DNA from: Acanthaster planci
Lineage: Eukaryota; Echinodermata; Asteroidea; Valvatida; Acanthasteridae
Length of the DNA stretch: 64,000 bases
NCBI RefSeq assembly: GCF_001949145.1
Contig: NW_019091404.1
Location: 963,047 to 1,027,046 of the forward strand
Reading direction: 5' to 3'
In this document: positions 1 to 11,906 of the stretch, piece after piece
How positions within the stretch are numbered: the first letter of the stretch is position 1
How the letters are laid out: the number at the start of each line of letters is the position of its first letter
Notes under the pieces: model-generated
What the model was told of the DNA's origin: nothing
Seen by the model: the letters and a program-made list of their open reading frames with translations, nothing else
Database searches by the model: none
Program-made: the position numbers and the translations under genes

Positions 1-813
1 TTTATTTTACCATTTTTCGTCATTTTTAGTTACTTTCAGTTCAACCTCAGTTTCATATTTAACCATTTTTATTATAACAATTTATGCATAAATTAAAAAA
101 ACTTTAATAGTTTAGAAACTTACCGATCAAAACTTCCACATTCCAAAAGCACGTATTTCCAAAACGGAATAATTTTCTACAGTGGCCGACTCCGGACTTC
201 GATGAATAAGCGCGTAATTCTAAGGCTGTGAGCGTTGTTTTCGTTTGAAGAGACAGTGAACTAGCCTATGTCTCCCAAACGAGCCCCTCGACAAAACTTT
301 GCTCGGTGATGTACAGAGTCCACACTTCCGGCCGTACAGTCACATCGACAGCATTTTGCTAACTTGCCTCTAGCACATTTTCCGCAGCTAGCTATAAATA
401 TGAATCCATGTGCATCATGTGGATTTGTGAGGTATTAAAAGCAGACAACACCCTAGTACTATCCACGAGATAGGGCCGACTGCATGTCTCTGTGTGTGAC
501 TTCTCTAGGCGTGCACCTTGCATGTGAATGAAGAAAAAAAAATAGTCATGCACCCACCTGAAGATAACTCAATTAACGAATTGGGCCAAGACTGAAGCTT
601 TTATGTACATGCAGACGTACATAGCTAGAACCAACGCTGGACAATCGATGGAATTCAACTTACGGCTCAAAGCATGTGCAAAACCTCTTTTGTTCTCTTG
701 TACAATCGACAACGGGGAGGAGGTGGTTTTAAGTCGGACGCGCCCTCGCCCATACGAATGAGAGAATCTCCACTTTGGGTTTGTAGCTCTGTGATTAAAC
801 AGAGCAGCATTTG
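1..813. other. Intergenic, no gene recognised
   Basis: AT-rich non-coding sequence. I see no coding exon, RNA gene or clear repeat here. The short open frames have no recognisable protein character. Confidence 0.6.
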
Positions 814-988
814 AAGCAAGATATGGGACTGAGAGAACCCCCCCGGCCTTTGTGTTGGTCATTGTTTAATCGGAATCTCAGGAATTCTTTACAGACTTCT
901 AGGGGGGATGTGTTAGTTAACAATAGTCTAGAGTGTGTATACGGTTTGGACAGGTAAGGGGGGTACCCCTCCGTCCCATATCTTGCCT
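814..988. mobile_element. MITE, copy A of a two-copy family
   Basis: The left end reads GCAAGATATGGGACTGAGAG. The right end read backwards gives GCAAGATATGGGACGGAGGG, so the element has terminal inverted repeats of about 20 bp and is about 175 bp long. A diverged relative of almost the same length lies at 46,806-46,978. Both copies share internal blocks such as TTTGTGTTGGTCATTGT and GGGGGGATGTGTTA. There is no coding capacity, so this is a non-autonomous DNA transposon. I could not define the target-site duplication; GGTATA follows the right end in both copies and may belong to the element. Superfamily unknown. Confidence 0.75.
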
Positions 989-3162
989 GGTATACAGAGC
1001 AGAATCGAATTCCTCCGTTTTTCCCCAATCTGTCAGCCGCGAATAAAATTTAGTTGGCAATTTTGCGAAGTTTTCAGAATTGATTGGAAAAATGGGTCAA
1101 GTCTGTGGAGCTGTTGGTGACATTAAATGCTTGTCCTCTGTCGGGTATTCACATTTTGTCGAAGGAGTAACGGAATTCAACCATATGATTCCTTTTTAAA
1201 CTTGAAGTCAAAATATCATTCACGACTTTATCACTTTAGCAGATGAAATCCAATATTTGTTTGGTAGAAATTGAACTTGAAAGTTGATTTGTACAACTTC
1301 CGATAGTTCCATCCCACAAACGGCTTGTCATTATCAGTATTATTTCCTGCGACTCTGTGTGCATTACGAGATGGGACTGCAATTTTGAAGCCACGGGGGG
1401 TTGAGACTTCAGACGATACCGCCTATGAATTCCCTAAAACGACGGAAATTGTTTCCAATTTGTCTGCGTGCGAAGGAACCAACTCTTCGGCTTGAAAAGG
1501 CGCTCCAAGAGGAAAATCTAGCGGTAAGGTTACAGGGGATATTTAATTAGGGCCGGCGGTCATATCAAATGGCGGAATTCAGCGATTGATAAACTCCGAA
1601 AAAAAGCCACTTCGAGAGAGATTGAGAGGAGAATAAGATACGATAGAGAGTGTTTTTTTCCCAAATTTTCTTCTGGCCGGGGACCGATAGTGCTTGGGAA
1701 GCAAGTTGAAACCGTCAAATTGTGGTCATTACAGGCGGAGACTGGACCCGATGTTTACAACTAACTGAATTGCACTTTAGTGTAACGTTTGCCAGTTTGT
1801 GTATGGTCTGCAGCGAGAAATGATCCACCTGTTTCATCGGACGGGGATTCGAGTTGAGGGGCATTCGCTCCAAAGCTGACTGGAATCGACCATCATGGCG
1901 GGTATTTATATCTAGAACCCCAGGAATTCAACCGCCCAATGATTTACACACTGAGCCTACGAATATAAACAAATATCGTGTAGTATCTTCAATGATAATA
2001 ATCCGGTTTTATTCAATGTTTTTTTCACAAATTCAATGCGTTCCCACGTCAGTTGAAAGCTTGGTGGAGATGTAACGTTTGTTTTATAACCCAACCTCAC
2101 AGGATGAGTCAGTAGACAGATTATAAATCTCGAAACATTGTTACATCTCCGTATCAGTGCGATCTCTTTAAAATCGCCCTGCTCTAGTCTGCCTACCGAT
2201 GATGACTGCATGACGAGTTTCATTAGATACTATTTCTGCTCCAAGAAGTCACGCAATCGTTTATTTCACATCGGCCGCTTCAACACCAATCAGCTCCCGT
2301 TGATTAAACAATTAAAATCTAACCCTCGAGTGTTCTCGAACGCGACGGGGAAAGCGCCAGCAAAAAAAATGAAACACTGGTTAGAGGGTAAACAGATTTC
2401 ATGCGTGATTAGGAGGGAAAAAACAGCCTCGAACGCACGGGGGGGGGACAAACAACATCCGCCACGGGAGGTACGCGTGGCTCGCGAGGGGCCCGAGCAG
2501 TCACGGACCCTGGGCAATAAATGAGATACCTGCTGGTCATGGAAGCAGATCTTTGCCTTGTGATGGTGGAACACACCCAGATGGCAAACAGATTCCGCGC
2601 GGCTCGCGCCTATCCACGGTGTCCCCTGAGCCCCTTTTCTCTACTGCCCTTTCTCAGATGAATGGCCTTGGGCGATTCGTTCTCGCTAAGTTCACGGAAT
2701 TCCCACGGACCCTGTGATGGGAAAACCCGAAAGTATTTGGCCTTCGTGGTTCTGTAGGCTCGTCAAGGAAGAAGCACTAAAACTGCACTAAATGCAAAGT
2801 GAAATATAAAACGAGCCGAACGATAGAATTGGGAGTAGGCCCATGGTAGGCCTATGTTATTTCCAGTGTTGAAACAAGGGTCCAATTTAAGAGGGACACC
2901 CCAGGGGCCACATTTTTGAGAGGGAGCACTCAGCTACGGAGCCCCCAAAGGGCCATGCTCAGCTGATGTTGGCCATTTAGTTCAAACAACAGAAAAACTT
3001 GGTCTCCACAGATCTCAGGCGATAGGTACTCTACCTGAAAACAGTAATATGAGGAATTTCTCAACATCTAGGTTCATTTTTAGTATAAGCTTGAGTATTA
3101 GACCAAAGGAAGTTTGTATTTTGATGAAAGTTTGAAAGAAGAACAGCAACAATTACCTTATC
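989..3162. other. Intergenic, one CSL motif
   Basis: No gene is recognised. There is a GC-rich patch around 2,400-2,720 and a single CSL word (TTCCCACG, minus orientation) at 2,700-2,707. The open frames around 2,138-2,574 overlap on both strands and show no recognisable domain. Confidence 0.5.
2700..2707 (-). promoter_or_regulatory. Predicted CSL/Su(H) site
   Basis: TTCCCACG on the + strand, i.e. CCGTGGGAA on the minus strand when the flanking base is included. This matches the high-affinity CSL (RBPJ/Su(H)) consensus YGTGGGAA used by Notch. It is one member of the window-wide enrichment; binding is not shown by sequence alone. Confidence 0.45.
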
Positions 3163-3435
3163 AAATCAGTGTTTTACAAAGCTCGACAAATCAGTGCACC
3201 GAGTTACAAAGCTCGACAAATCAGTGTACTGAGTCACATCGTTCGACAAATCAGTGCACTGAGTTACAAAGCTCGACAAATCAGTGTACTGAGTCACAAC
3301 GTTCGACAAATCAGTGCACTGAGTTACAAAGCTCGACAAATCAGTGCACTGAGTCACAAAGCTCGACAAATCAATGCACTGAGTTACAAAGCTCGACAAA
3401 TCAGTGCACTGAGTTACAGAGCTCGAACGCACTGA
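3163..3435. repeat. 30-bp minisatellite, eight full units
   Basis: Eight complete 30-bp units run exactly from 3,181 to 3,420, with decayed partial units on each side. A typical unit starts GCTCGACAAATCAG and contains the perfect 12-bp palindrome TCAGTGCACTGA. Units 2-5 alternate between two variants (TGTACTGAGTCAC and TGCACTGAGTTAC), giving a 60-bp higher-order period. Because 30 is a multiple of three and the unit lacks stops in several frames, open frames of 88-132 codons appear on both strands. These are a by-product of the repeat and I do not call them genes. Confidence 0.95.
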
Positions 3436-6400
3436 CTACAGTCAGTCATGGTCTGTTGCATAGAATAGTTGAAGATTGTGCATGCAGCCCCTGGTCCTGC
3501 TCATTTGGATAAAATTTATTTTCGAATCTGCGATCTAGACGCAGACGAAAAACTACAGGTCGGCTATATACACTGATACGAAAGTGTGACCCGGGTTTAG
3601 AAATCAGTCCAGCAAACAGACAATTCTATTTTCGATTACGTAGTGAATCGATCATATATGTAGTTTATTAAAATGTATTTCATAACATCAGGTTACACGC
3701 AATGAAAATAAATGGGGGTCTCTGTTTAGCAATAATGGTTTTTACGTTGTTGCGTTAAGTTATGTGAAAGGTGATCAACGTGCCTAAAAAGTTTCTACAA
3801 TTTTTTTCGTCGGAATGACATTTAGGCTAATTTCACCTAGCCTTGGGTCAGGTTTTTTTAGTCAGTTTCAGTCATTAGGCGTTTCAGCAGTTACGAGCAG
3901 CACACTTTCACTGTTTTGTTTTTATATTTAAAGAAAAATGGGGCTTATAAAAATTCCCACCCAAACTTCTGATGGGGATCCTGTCTGTCTTCGAGTAAGA
4001 ACTGCTGCACTGGTCCCAGCCCTTGAGGTGACAGCAGAGTAGGACGCCTGACATGATCCCGATATTTATTATAAACCACTTGCTCCCCGGGATTTCTTCT
4101 TGTTTATGAAAATAGGGACTATTGTTGTTTGTACAAAGTGGCCCAATAAACATCAGCACTGATGGACTTCTTGATGCAGGGGGGGTGACGGGGTTACTCT
4201 AAACAGACTTAGCTCCCGACCACTGACTACAGAGGAGCCTTTTAAGTCATAAAAATAGTGAAATAGTGCTTTCTGTTGAAATGCTTTTCTCTGCTTAGTT
4301 ACAGGATCCATTCAAGACATTCAGTAAATGACAGAGAAACTAAGAGCAAGAACAAATAAACAGTGGATGATGTAAATCAAGAGAACATCCCCATCACCAA
4401 GTATGAACAACAAACAAACTGGTACTCTCCCCTTTTTTAAAGGAGCAACTAAGTACTCTCCGTATTATTTCAGGCGACCGTTCATCCCAGAGAATCCCGC
4501 GAGAAACGCTTCATCGAGAAAAATCCCACGGCAATTAGACACCGTCCTCGACCCCACACTGGGAACACCAGCGAGGTGAGCAACTACACCCGGGATCTGT
4601 GCACTAGCAGTTGGGATTCCCACCACATGCGAGTCCAAGAAATCCTTGGTAAAAAGCGCGGGAACGTCTCACTCCCACAGAAAGGCGACCGTACATGCGT
4701 ACTACATGTGCAACAACCCAGAGGTGCGTGATTGGGGGAATTTGGTGCGCGCGTGCGCGTGCCGCAGTCGTTAATTCAATTTCCCGGGTAACTGTGGGGG
4801 GCTGTCTGCGACGTGGGTTGTGCTGTGTGTTGTGTGATGACGTGAGGACAGAATCGAGACTCACACCTAAGTTTCACATGTAATTTCTACCAATGGGATC
4901 CCGCCGAGATCTTTCTTCAAACAGTCCTAGTTGTCCGGATATTCAGTTGAGACAAGGTAGTACAAATAACATCGAACAAGCTCTTGAGAAGCTACAAACT
5001 TATATATAGTCGGATTTTAGGCTAGTCTGGATATCTGTGGAAGTTTTGTTTATTTCTGGTTTCTAAATAAAGTAATTACGATGGAAGTTAGATTTCACGC
5101 AACAGTTATGAGCACATCTTTGACTCTGGCTGGCGAAGTAGGCCTCATTCATGTTAGAGATGATGAAACTTGTCGGGGTCATTACCAACGCTCCGATCAA
5201 CATTTTCTAGCAAAATAATACCAAGACGTGACATTTGTCAAAAATGTGTGAGCTGAGATTACACGTTCGTGTACCGGCATGTCCCGTTTGTTGTCTTGAG
5301 TCAAAAAAAATTGTTATCTTTCTCGTGCAGGGAGAGTTCACGGTACATAAGGAAGCCGGCAAATGGGAAAAAAAAGTTGCTCGTCACTGGTTCCCTCACA
5401 AAACCACAGGTAGGGCCTACATGTAAACAACTCAAAGAAGACTTTTTTGTGCGTGACTCGTGATTTTTGGCGCGCTCGCTGTCCCCAGACTAGCACGTGC
5501 CAAATGCGTCGTTAAAGAAAAAAAAACACTTTTTTGGTCTTGTCACCTATCAGCAGACTTGGCAGTATGCCACTGGAGTTTGTTCAGAGCGTGGGAAAGT
5601 TTCCTCAGGTCGGTCCCAGGCGGTTTGATCCGCGGTCCCGTGGCTTGTCATAACCGCCGGGTAGGCACCGCGGCAACATTTTGCACGGGACCTGACGTGA
5701 CGTTCGACCCTGGGCCACTCAACCCTGGACCCGGTGATTTAAGAGCCCCGGCAAGAGACCAAGAATAACAGCCCCCCCCCTTTGGAGGGGGATGGGTGAG
5801 ATCGTAAAAAGTGTTGAGGGAATACTGAAATGTCATAATTTTCGTCCAATTATTTTGATACCATGACTGATTTAGCACCAAGAAGGCATTTGTGGCGCCT
5901 GCGCTTCAACCCTGGAAATTCAACGCGATCTGTGGATTAATAATGAATAAGAAAAAGAGAAAGAAACAGGCAGGTAACATTACGAAGAAGTTAAGCACAG
6001 GAATAAGGAAAAATGCAGAACACCAGTCAAAATGTGTAGCGATGCGTAGTGATATCGGCTAGTTCACATGGTGATCTTTATTTAGCTCATTCCATTTACC
6101 TAGCCGTAATTTCAAAGGGGGAAACTTGTAAACGTAGGGCCGTGGTTCAGGTTTTTGCGCCAACAATCCTCGTCACGTTGCTCTTATGGCTTCCTTTCAA
6201 AGATAATTCATGACTTGTCTCTGCATCAGCAGTTACTGTCACCTCGCAAGTCGTCTTCATGTGCAACATGATCCTCACCAATCTCTGATCTGATACTATA
6301 GTGATAGAACTAATTTCCGCTAGGAAAATACGAAAACCAATTCCTCCAAGTTCTCACTCATCCCAGCCCCATTATTAGGATTTTTTTCTAGACTGCTGAA

Positions 6401-8357
6401 TTTCTTCCTCAGGCAGAACGCTGTTACATGCCTATAGCACAAGTATTATGACAGAGCTAAGGATTTCCAAGCCGCATGACCGCTCAAATTTCCTGTCATC
6501 CTCTGAAATAAGATTACGTCCTGAGGTTTTTTATCATGAATCTGAATGATTACCAAAAAGCCATATGCATCACAATACCGATTCTGTACCTCAACATGCA
6601 AACTAAATGCGGTGTCAATCTAGCACCGTGTGGTGTATGGGTGTAAATATAACACCATGTTTCCCACAAATCTATCACAATCATGCGGCCACATGGTGCA
6701 GCGTGTTTGGCTTTTCTAATAATGCTCCAAGATACACAAATAACAGCCACCGGAAAATCAGTGGGTAGGCCTTTGCGGTGGAGTGGAAACATGAAGATTA
6801 ACGATGTCTTTTCTGAAATTGACGGCTGCCGTTTTGCGAGATAACACCCAAGTAATTGCGCCTACGGCTATGAGAAGAAACTCTTACAAATTCTGGAGCG
6901 ACCTCAAAGACTTGGAGTAACACAGGTAATGGTCGTCCAGTTTTTCTTAGAAAACAACATGAAGAAGATTGCCAGGCAACCATCGTGGTTTTCCAAACTT
7001 TGCGACGCACTTTGTTAATAGTCAGTATAGAGTGTGCAGGACCATAGAGTTAGAAGTACCACCATGGTAGGACTAAACTGGAGGTGACGATTAAGTCACT
7101 TTGTTTATTGGGTTTTTTTTGCGAGAGGAATGTCTTTGTCTGGGGCCTACCTGAGGTGCACCCGGATATGTATGCATACTGGGCTGTGTAGATTCCGCGA
7201 AGAGCGACGCGACACCAGCGCGCCTGCCGGATACCACGGACACCCCGTACCGTGGGAACCGTACGCTTGTCCGTTTCCCTCGGTCTCGTTCTGCGTGGCT
7301 CCCTTCTTTATCGCAACCAGGACCCTCAGAAACTCGTGAGTGGGAGGCAGACTGGGTTTCAAGTTGATGGCCGCGCATTTTTGGGGGTCATCACCCACAT
7401 CGCGGCACACGCTGTAAGTGGGGCCCCCCTGTGATTGTCAGGCAGTGATTGCGGGCCAAACAAAGCTTGAACGACGTGCGGGACCGAGAAAAAAAAAATG
7501 TACATGAAACATTACAAATGATCATATTTTAGGGGCAACACGGGCAATACAAAGGTAAGAAGTAAACAAACAAAAAGCAGGGGGGGGGTCGACAAGCACA
7601 AAGCCCGCACTCTATGATGATTACGTCATGGGTTGACACTCTGGCGACCGATAATTGGCGATGCCCGTTCACTTCAGTCATAGTTATTGATTGTGACATC
7701 ACTTTTTCGTCTCAGAAACGTGCTTGCTTGCCTGCTTCCTACCTGCCAAAAGTGGCATGCGATAAGGTAATTAGTTTTAAAATGAAAAGCAAAGTTCACG
7801 GACTAGGAGAGTCCCCATCAGTTTGCGAAATACGCTCTCAAGTTTCGCCCGGCTTTTTTTTTTATTTTTAGGAATTTCCGACAAAGAAAAGGGTAAAGAC
7901 AGCATTTTCCGAACAAAAGGGCCGGCCATTCGACGCATGACTGAGGCCAAGAAGCGTGGAAAGGCAACACCCCCACAATTATGTCAAACTATGAATTTTC
8001 ATAAACAACAACCAGTAAACAGACCACGCGCACGTGGATGCGCATGCCTGCGTCGGCTGCCAGATTCACGGTCCCACGCATGCGTAAATGCAGCAGTGGC
8101 TGGAAGTGTGGGATTGGCTCAGATGGCCTATGCAGGGCTTCTTCTCCTCCTCATTAGTGTAACCTGCGTGCATCACCACCGTGACCTCTGAGAAGAAGCC
8201 CCTGAGAGAAAAGGGGCAGCCTCTCAAACAGGCAGCATTTTCCTATTTCCAGAGTTCACCACTTTGATCTCTCTTCTCTTGTGATTCTTCACCATCCTGG
8301 TCTCGTCAATCACACCACAGGTACCCCTGACACGTGATATCATCAGTGACGGGCATA
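3436..8357. other. Intergenic with scattered CSL motifs
   Basis: No protein gene or RNA gene recognised. GC-rich patches occur at about 4,690-4,860, 5,460-5,760, 7,140-7,440 and 8,020-8,110. CSL words are listed separately. The short open frames lack recognisable domains and usually overlap frames on the other strand. Confidence 0.5.
5590..7258. promoter_or_regulatory. Three CSL/Su(H) motifs within 1.7 kb
   Basis: CGTGGGAA occurs at 5,590-5,597 (+) and 7,251-7,258 (+), and TTCCCACA (TGTGGGAA on minus) at 6,661-6,668. The 7,251 site lies in a CpG-rich patch of about 300 bp, as an enhancer core might. The group is about 4.6-6.3 kb upstream of the hes start codon. It is a candidate Notch-responsive enhancer region by motif content only. 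Confidence 0.4.
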
Positions 8358-8371
8358 TTGACCTCTAGTGG
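8358..8371 (-). promoter_or_regulatory. CTCF-like motif
   Basis: Read on the minus strand the sequence is CCACTAGAGGTCAA, which fits 12 of 14 positions of the CTCF core consensus CCASYAGRKGGCRS. Short motif, moderate match, no functional evidence. Confidence 0.3.
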
Positions 8372-8568
8372 TCAGCAACTCCAAGAGAGCACCCAGACAA
8401 TACAATCTTCACCACATTAACTAACCTCCTATCTCCTCATCCACTCTCGCTCCTCCTCCACAAAAGGTTCAACTTACTGATTAAAAATTGTAACTGCCTG
8501 GGATATTTGACACGACGGTAAGCTGAACTTTCAAGGCACTTTTTCTTTAAACACTCCGGTGTACATCA

Positions 8569-8596
8569 AGCAGCTCAAGCATAATTTTGAGCTGCT
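8569..8596. repeat. Perfect 10-bp inverted repeat (hairpin)
   Basis: AGCAGCTCAA at 8,569-8,578 and its exact reverse complement TTGAGCTGCT at 8,587-8,596 are separated by 8 nt. Related AAGCA text follows, so this may be a remnant of a foldback element. Confidence 0.6.
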
Positions 8597-8690
8597 GTGC
8601 TTACCAAGCAGTCTGTAAAGCAATATCTACCAAGATCACTGTCCTTTTACGGGCCGTAATCACGGACGCCATCAGCCAGCATAGGTCATA

Positions 8691-8850
8691 GAAGCCAGTG
8701 GTGGCCATCTTACCGAGCCGAATTCAAAGGAAACTCAACGTCTTGCTTGCCATTATTAGCCGAATCTTTCGCGGCAACAGAAAGCTACAATGGCACGAAA
8801 GCCAACACAACATTTGTATTCGGCATGGTAAGATGGCCACCGGTGGCTTC
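8691..8850. mobile_element. Short MITE with GGTGGCCATCTTACC ends
   Basis: The left end carries GAAGCC, GGTGGCCATCTTACC and then GCCGAAT. The right end, read backwards, carries the same blocks in the same order with a few mismatches, giving imperfect terminal inverted repeats of about 35 bp around a 160-bp element. No open frame of note. No clean target-site duplication is visible. The repeats contain the text AAGATGGCC, which resembles a YY1 site. Confidence 0.7.
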
Positions 8851-8927
8851 AATCAATGGAAGAATATCGCGAATCACTTCTTAATGACGTCCATGGCTGT
8901 AAAGCTCGTGAGCGCATGACTGGGACA

Positions 8928-8941
8928 GCGCCCTCTTGTGG
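8928..8941 (-). promoter_or_regulatory. CTCF-like motif
   Basis: On the minus strand the sequence is CCACAAGAGGGCGC, matching 13 of 14 positions of the CTCF core CCASYAGRKGGCRS. It has the same orientation as the weaker match at 8,358-8,371. About 2.9 kb upstream of the hes start codon. Confidence 0.4.
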
Positions 8942-11039
8942 TCATCCATGATGGTGGAAAAAGTTTACGCTGTAGGAGTGAAGGCCTAGGTAAAGAGATT
9001 TCAGGCGTAAAAACAGAACTATGTCTCAAAAGACCCTCACGTTTTCGATGATTATTGGATGATACCACTGTCTGAGGGACCTTCTCAAAATTCCTCCAAT
9101 TTGGATGGACCGTGACTTGTTTATGTTCACATGAAAATGACACTGACAGACGCATTGCAATTAAAGATTGTCCAATCAGATCTTATGGGTCTAATCACGC
9201 GATCGATTTTTGTCCCTTGATCGAACAGGCTGTGTTGCTAATCTGACAGGGGTATCAGCCTTGTTTATAATGCATTTACTAACGGTGCACCGCAAGACTT
9301 TTGACTCAAAAGCCATAGTTTGTGGAAAGGGTATGTGGGAAAAAAATTATCGGATCGATAGGTGTCTCTTGCTGGTACACTTGGCTGTTAAAACATGAAT
9401 GACCATGAAAAACTATAACCCAACGATGACACGTTCACGCTGGAAGTGAGTTCATCAACTGTAGAGCAGCGAAATTCGTTCGCTGAATGTCCGCCCTACC
9501 GTCTACGGCAAGAGGTTTGATAGGTCTCTAACAAAACACCTGTTAGTAAATTATGTCCTTAGCACTGTAAAAGCAAAAGCAAGTACAAATGATGTACATG
9601 TACATGTATATCGCTGGATATGTCACATGCACACACATCCCTGTCATCTTTTGGGTTTTTTCACCAGCATTGTGACACTCGCTACATAGTGACAAGCACC
9701 CTGCGGTGACCAGAAAATGTCTTATCGGTCGCCAATCGATAGTGCGGAGAATACGGGGACGCGGCGCGATAAGGAGCCCAGGCGTTGAGTGGGTGCACCA
9801 ACCAGGCACGTGCGAAATCAAGTGGGAACTTTTTGACTCTCAAGTACCCGGCTGGGTCCGCGTGGGGAACAGACCGTGGGAAAATTCCGATAGTCTCACC
9901 TAACAGGTGTTATTTAAACTGCGGAGTGCCCGTTTATTTAATCAGTGCTGATTTCTTTTTTTTTTCTCCCTCTCTCTTTCCCTCCTTATCTCTCCTCCCC
10001 CGCCCTCTCGTGTTTGCCATACGTGGAATCTGCAATTCTACTGATGATTTGTTTTTTAAAAGATGTTAATTTCGTACATTTTATGGGATAGGCCGATGTC
10101 GGTAGATTTTGATTTTGACCCCAGGGTTGTTTAAAGTGGAAATGAATGAACATGACAAAAACATTAAATGAAGTCGAAAAGAGTACAGGCTTCAAGTGGG
10201 CAACAGTTTTGAAAAATCTGCCCAATTTTTCGGTTCTATTTGCAGATAATTCTCATTGTAAATGAATGTGACATTTTGTAAGGAACAAAAGTAATTACTT
10301 CGCAAGGTTAGGGATACTGCAATGTTGTGAAAGACAACTTGTCGACTTGCAACCGATGGTATATTTGAAATGTTCGAGAAAAAAACATCATGGATCGGCT
10401 GGGCATGTTGCAAACACTGCGGGGAAACAGTTATGTCGTTTTGCATTTCACTCGCTCGATTCGCTGGAGACGATAAAATCCACAGAATCGGTCTAGTCAA
10501 ACAGCGCAATTCTCATAGTGTCAGGAATGTTACTGTATACCTGGCCGTGAATTTTAAAAAATACAAAAAATAGCGTGAGTGACGAGACCTCTTTGTACCA
10601 ATATTCAGATAAGGGAACTCGGCAAAGATTTGTTTCGACCACAGGTGAGCTCACCAAATCGCTTCTTTGTTTGCCTTTCCCATGGTTCGGTACCGTGATA
10701 AGGCAGGCCCCTAAAATATCATCAGTAAACACCTCGTAAATACCACCTATAAATGACTAGATTGCGAAATACAAAGAAACCGCATGATAAAGAGGTATCC
10801 CTGAAATGACGCATCTTGCCAATGCTTTCGTTCACTGATTTTTTTTTTTTAATTGGAGAGTTGCAGCTACTCAGTTTCGCCGGCTCCTCCAGATTAAGTG
10901 CAGAAAATTCATTAATGAATGGTGGTAACAGACAGACTGTGGGCTTCGGATGAGAAGAGATATTTCTTGTGGTTGTTGGGGGAGTGCATTCCGATAGGGC
11001 AGGTCCTATTGTACCGAAGCGTGGGATAATGTTTACCGC
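8942..11039. other. Intergenic upstream of hes
   Basis: No gene recognised. It holds two CSL words (9,334-9,341 and 9,875-9,882) and a pyrimidine-rich stretch at about 9,955-10,010. It is otherwise AT-rich. Confidence 0.5.
9334..9882 (+). promoter_or_regulatory. Two CSL/Su(H) motifs 540 bp apart
   Basis: TGTGGGAA at 9,334-9,341 and CGTGGGAA (within ACCGTGGGAAAA) at 9,875-9,882, both on + and about 2.0-2.5 kb upstream of the hes start codon. They match the Notch/CSL consensus YGTGGGAA. Confidence 0.4.
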
Positions 11040-11858
11040 GGACACGCACTGGTGGTTCGGCGTGATCCGCGTGTACCCTGTCTCGTGACACTGGACGAGT
11101 TAACCGGTAAGTCCCGCACGCACGTACGGGGTAGCCAGGGCTCGCAGCATCAGTCTCGGCGGATCGCGACCCCGTGGCTAGCAACAGTACACCACTGGGA
11201 ACGTTATCTACGATCACTGTTTACCTTTGACTGCCTGTTTACAATTAGCTGAGTCGTCGTCGGGCTCGAGGGGCGGGGTTTTCCCACACTCTGGGCACGC
11301 TCGACGTCGGGCCGCAACAATGGAGTCGGCACGTGTGGTTCACCGAGAACAACCGGCATCGCATACCGATGAACAGCACCGCAAACCCTTAGGCTCCGCC
11401 CATGAGTGCTGTCACCACCGTCTTAATCCAATCGCGTGTGCGCGGTCGGCCGCCGCCGGCCAATGAGCGCCCGCTATTTCCGGCACACTCGCGGCCGCTC
11501 GGTGAGTGACTGAATTTTTATCAGCACGCCGCCGATTGGCGGAATGTCCCGGAATTCACTTGTGGGAACCCGTGTTATGGAATGTTCACACAGACTGCAA
11601 GGCGTGCGTGAATGACGAGACGTTGAATAGGGACGTGCGGCCAAGAAGTTAGCCAAAGCGCAGTGTGAAGGCATTTGGAGCGCAAATCTTTTCACATATA
11701 ACTTGAAATACCCCTTACGACACGAAAAATATTTAGTCACCATATCGTCCTGTGCTTCGACACACGTACACGCGACACGCTCCACTCCCAGGATTTTTTT
11801 ATTCTCTGTTGGAATTCCTCCCTCTTCTGTTCCATCTGTCTTTGTGACTTGAGACAGG
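11040..11858 (+). promoter_or_regulatory. hes promoter and 5' leader region
   Basis: This CpG-rich region lies directly before the hes start codon. Visible sites are CSL words at 11,281-11,288 (TGTGGGAA on minus) and 11,561-11,568 (TGTGGGAA on +, about 300 bp before the ATG). CCAAT boxes are at 11,428-11,432, 11,460-11,464 and, reversed, 11,535-11,539. Possible Hes/bHLH sites are CACGTG at 11,330-11,335, CGCGTG at 11,433-11,438 and CACGCG at 11,769-11,774. Activation by Notch through CSL plus repression by the gene's own product is the known logic for HES1, and the sites fit it. I cannot place the transcription start exactly and see no certain TATA box. The start is probably between about 11,480 and 11,700. 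Confidence 0.65.
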
Positions 11859-11906
11859 ATGCCGATAGATACGTCTAACAAGCCAAAGATGCACGAAGGA
11901 CGAAAG
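11859..11906 (+). CDS. hes1: hes coding exon 1
   Basis: ATG at 11,859 opens [16 protein letters not shown] (16 residues) and ends with the donor AAAG|GTAGCT. The start was chosen because it is the only ATG that joins in phase 0 to the basic region in exon 2, and because short N-termini are usual for HES1. The second ATG (residue 11) is a weaker alternative. Confidence 0.9.

Noticed and set aside
3163-3435. Possible CRISPR array
   Set aside because: Units are contiguous with no unique spacers, and the genome is eukaryotic. It is a minisatellite.
3114-3512. 132-codon repetitive protein frame
   Set aside because: The unit length is a multiple of three, so several frames on both strands remain open; no start context, homology or splice signals support a gene.
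11281-11568. Paired CSL site (SPS) in the promoter
   Set aside because: The two sites are about 270 bp apart; the SPS needs about 15-17 bp between head-to-head sites.
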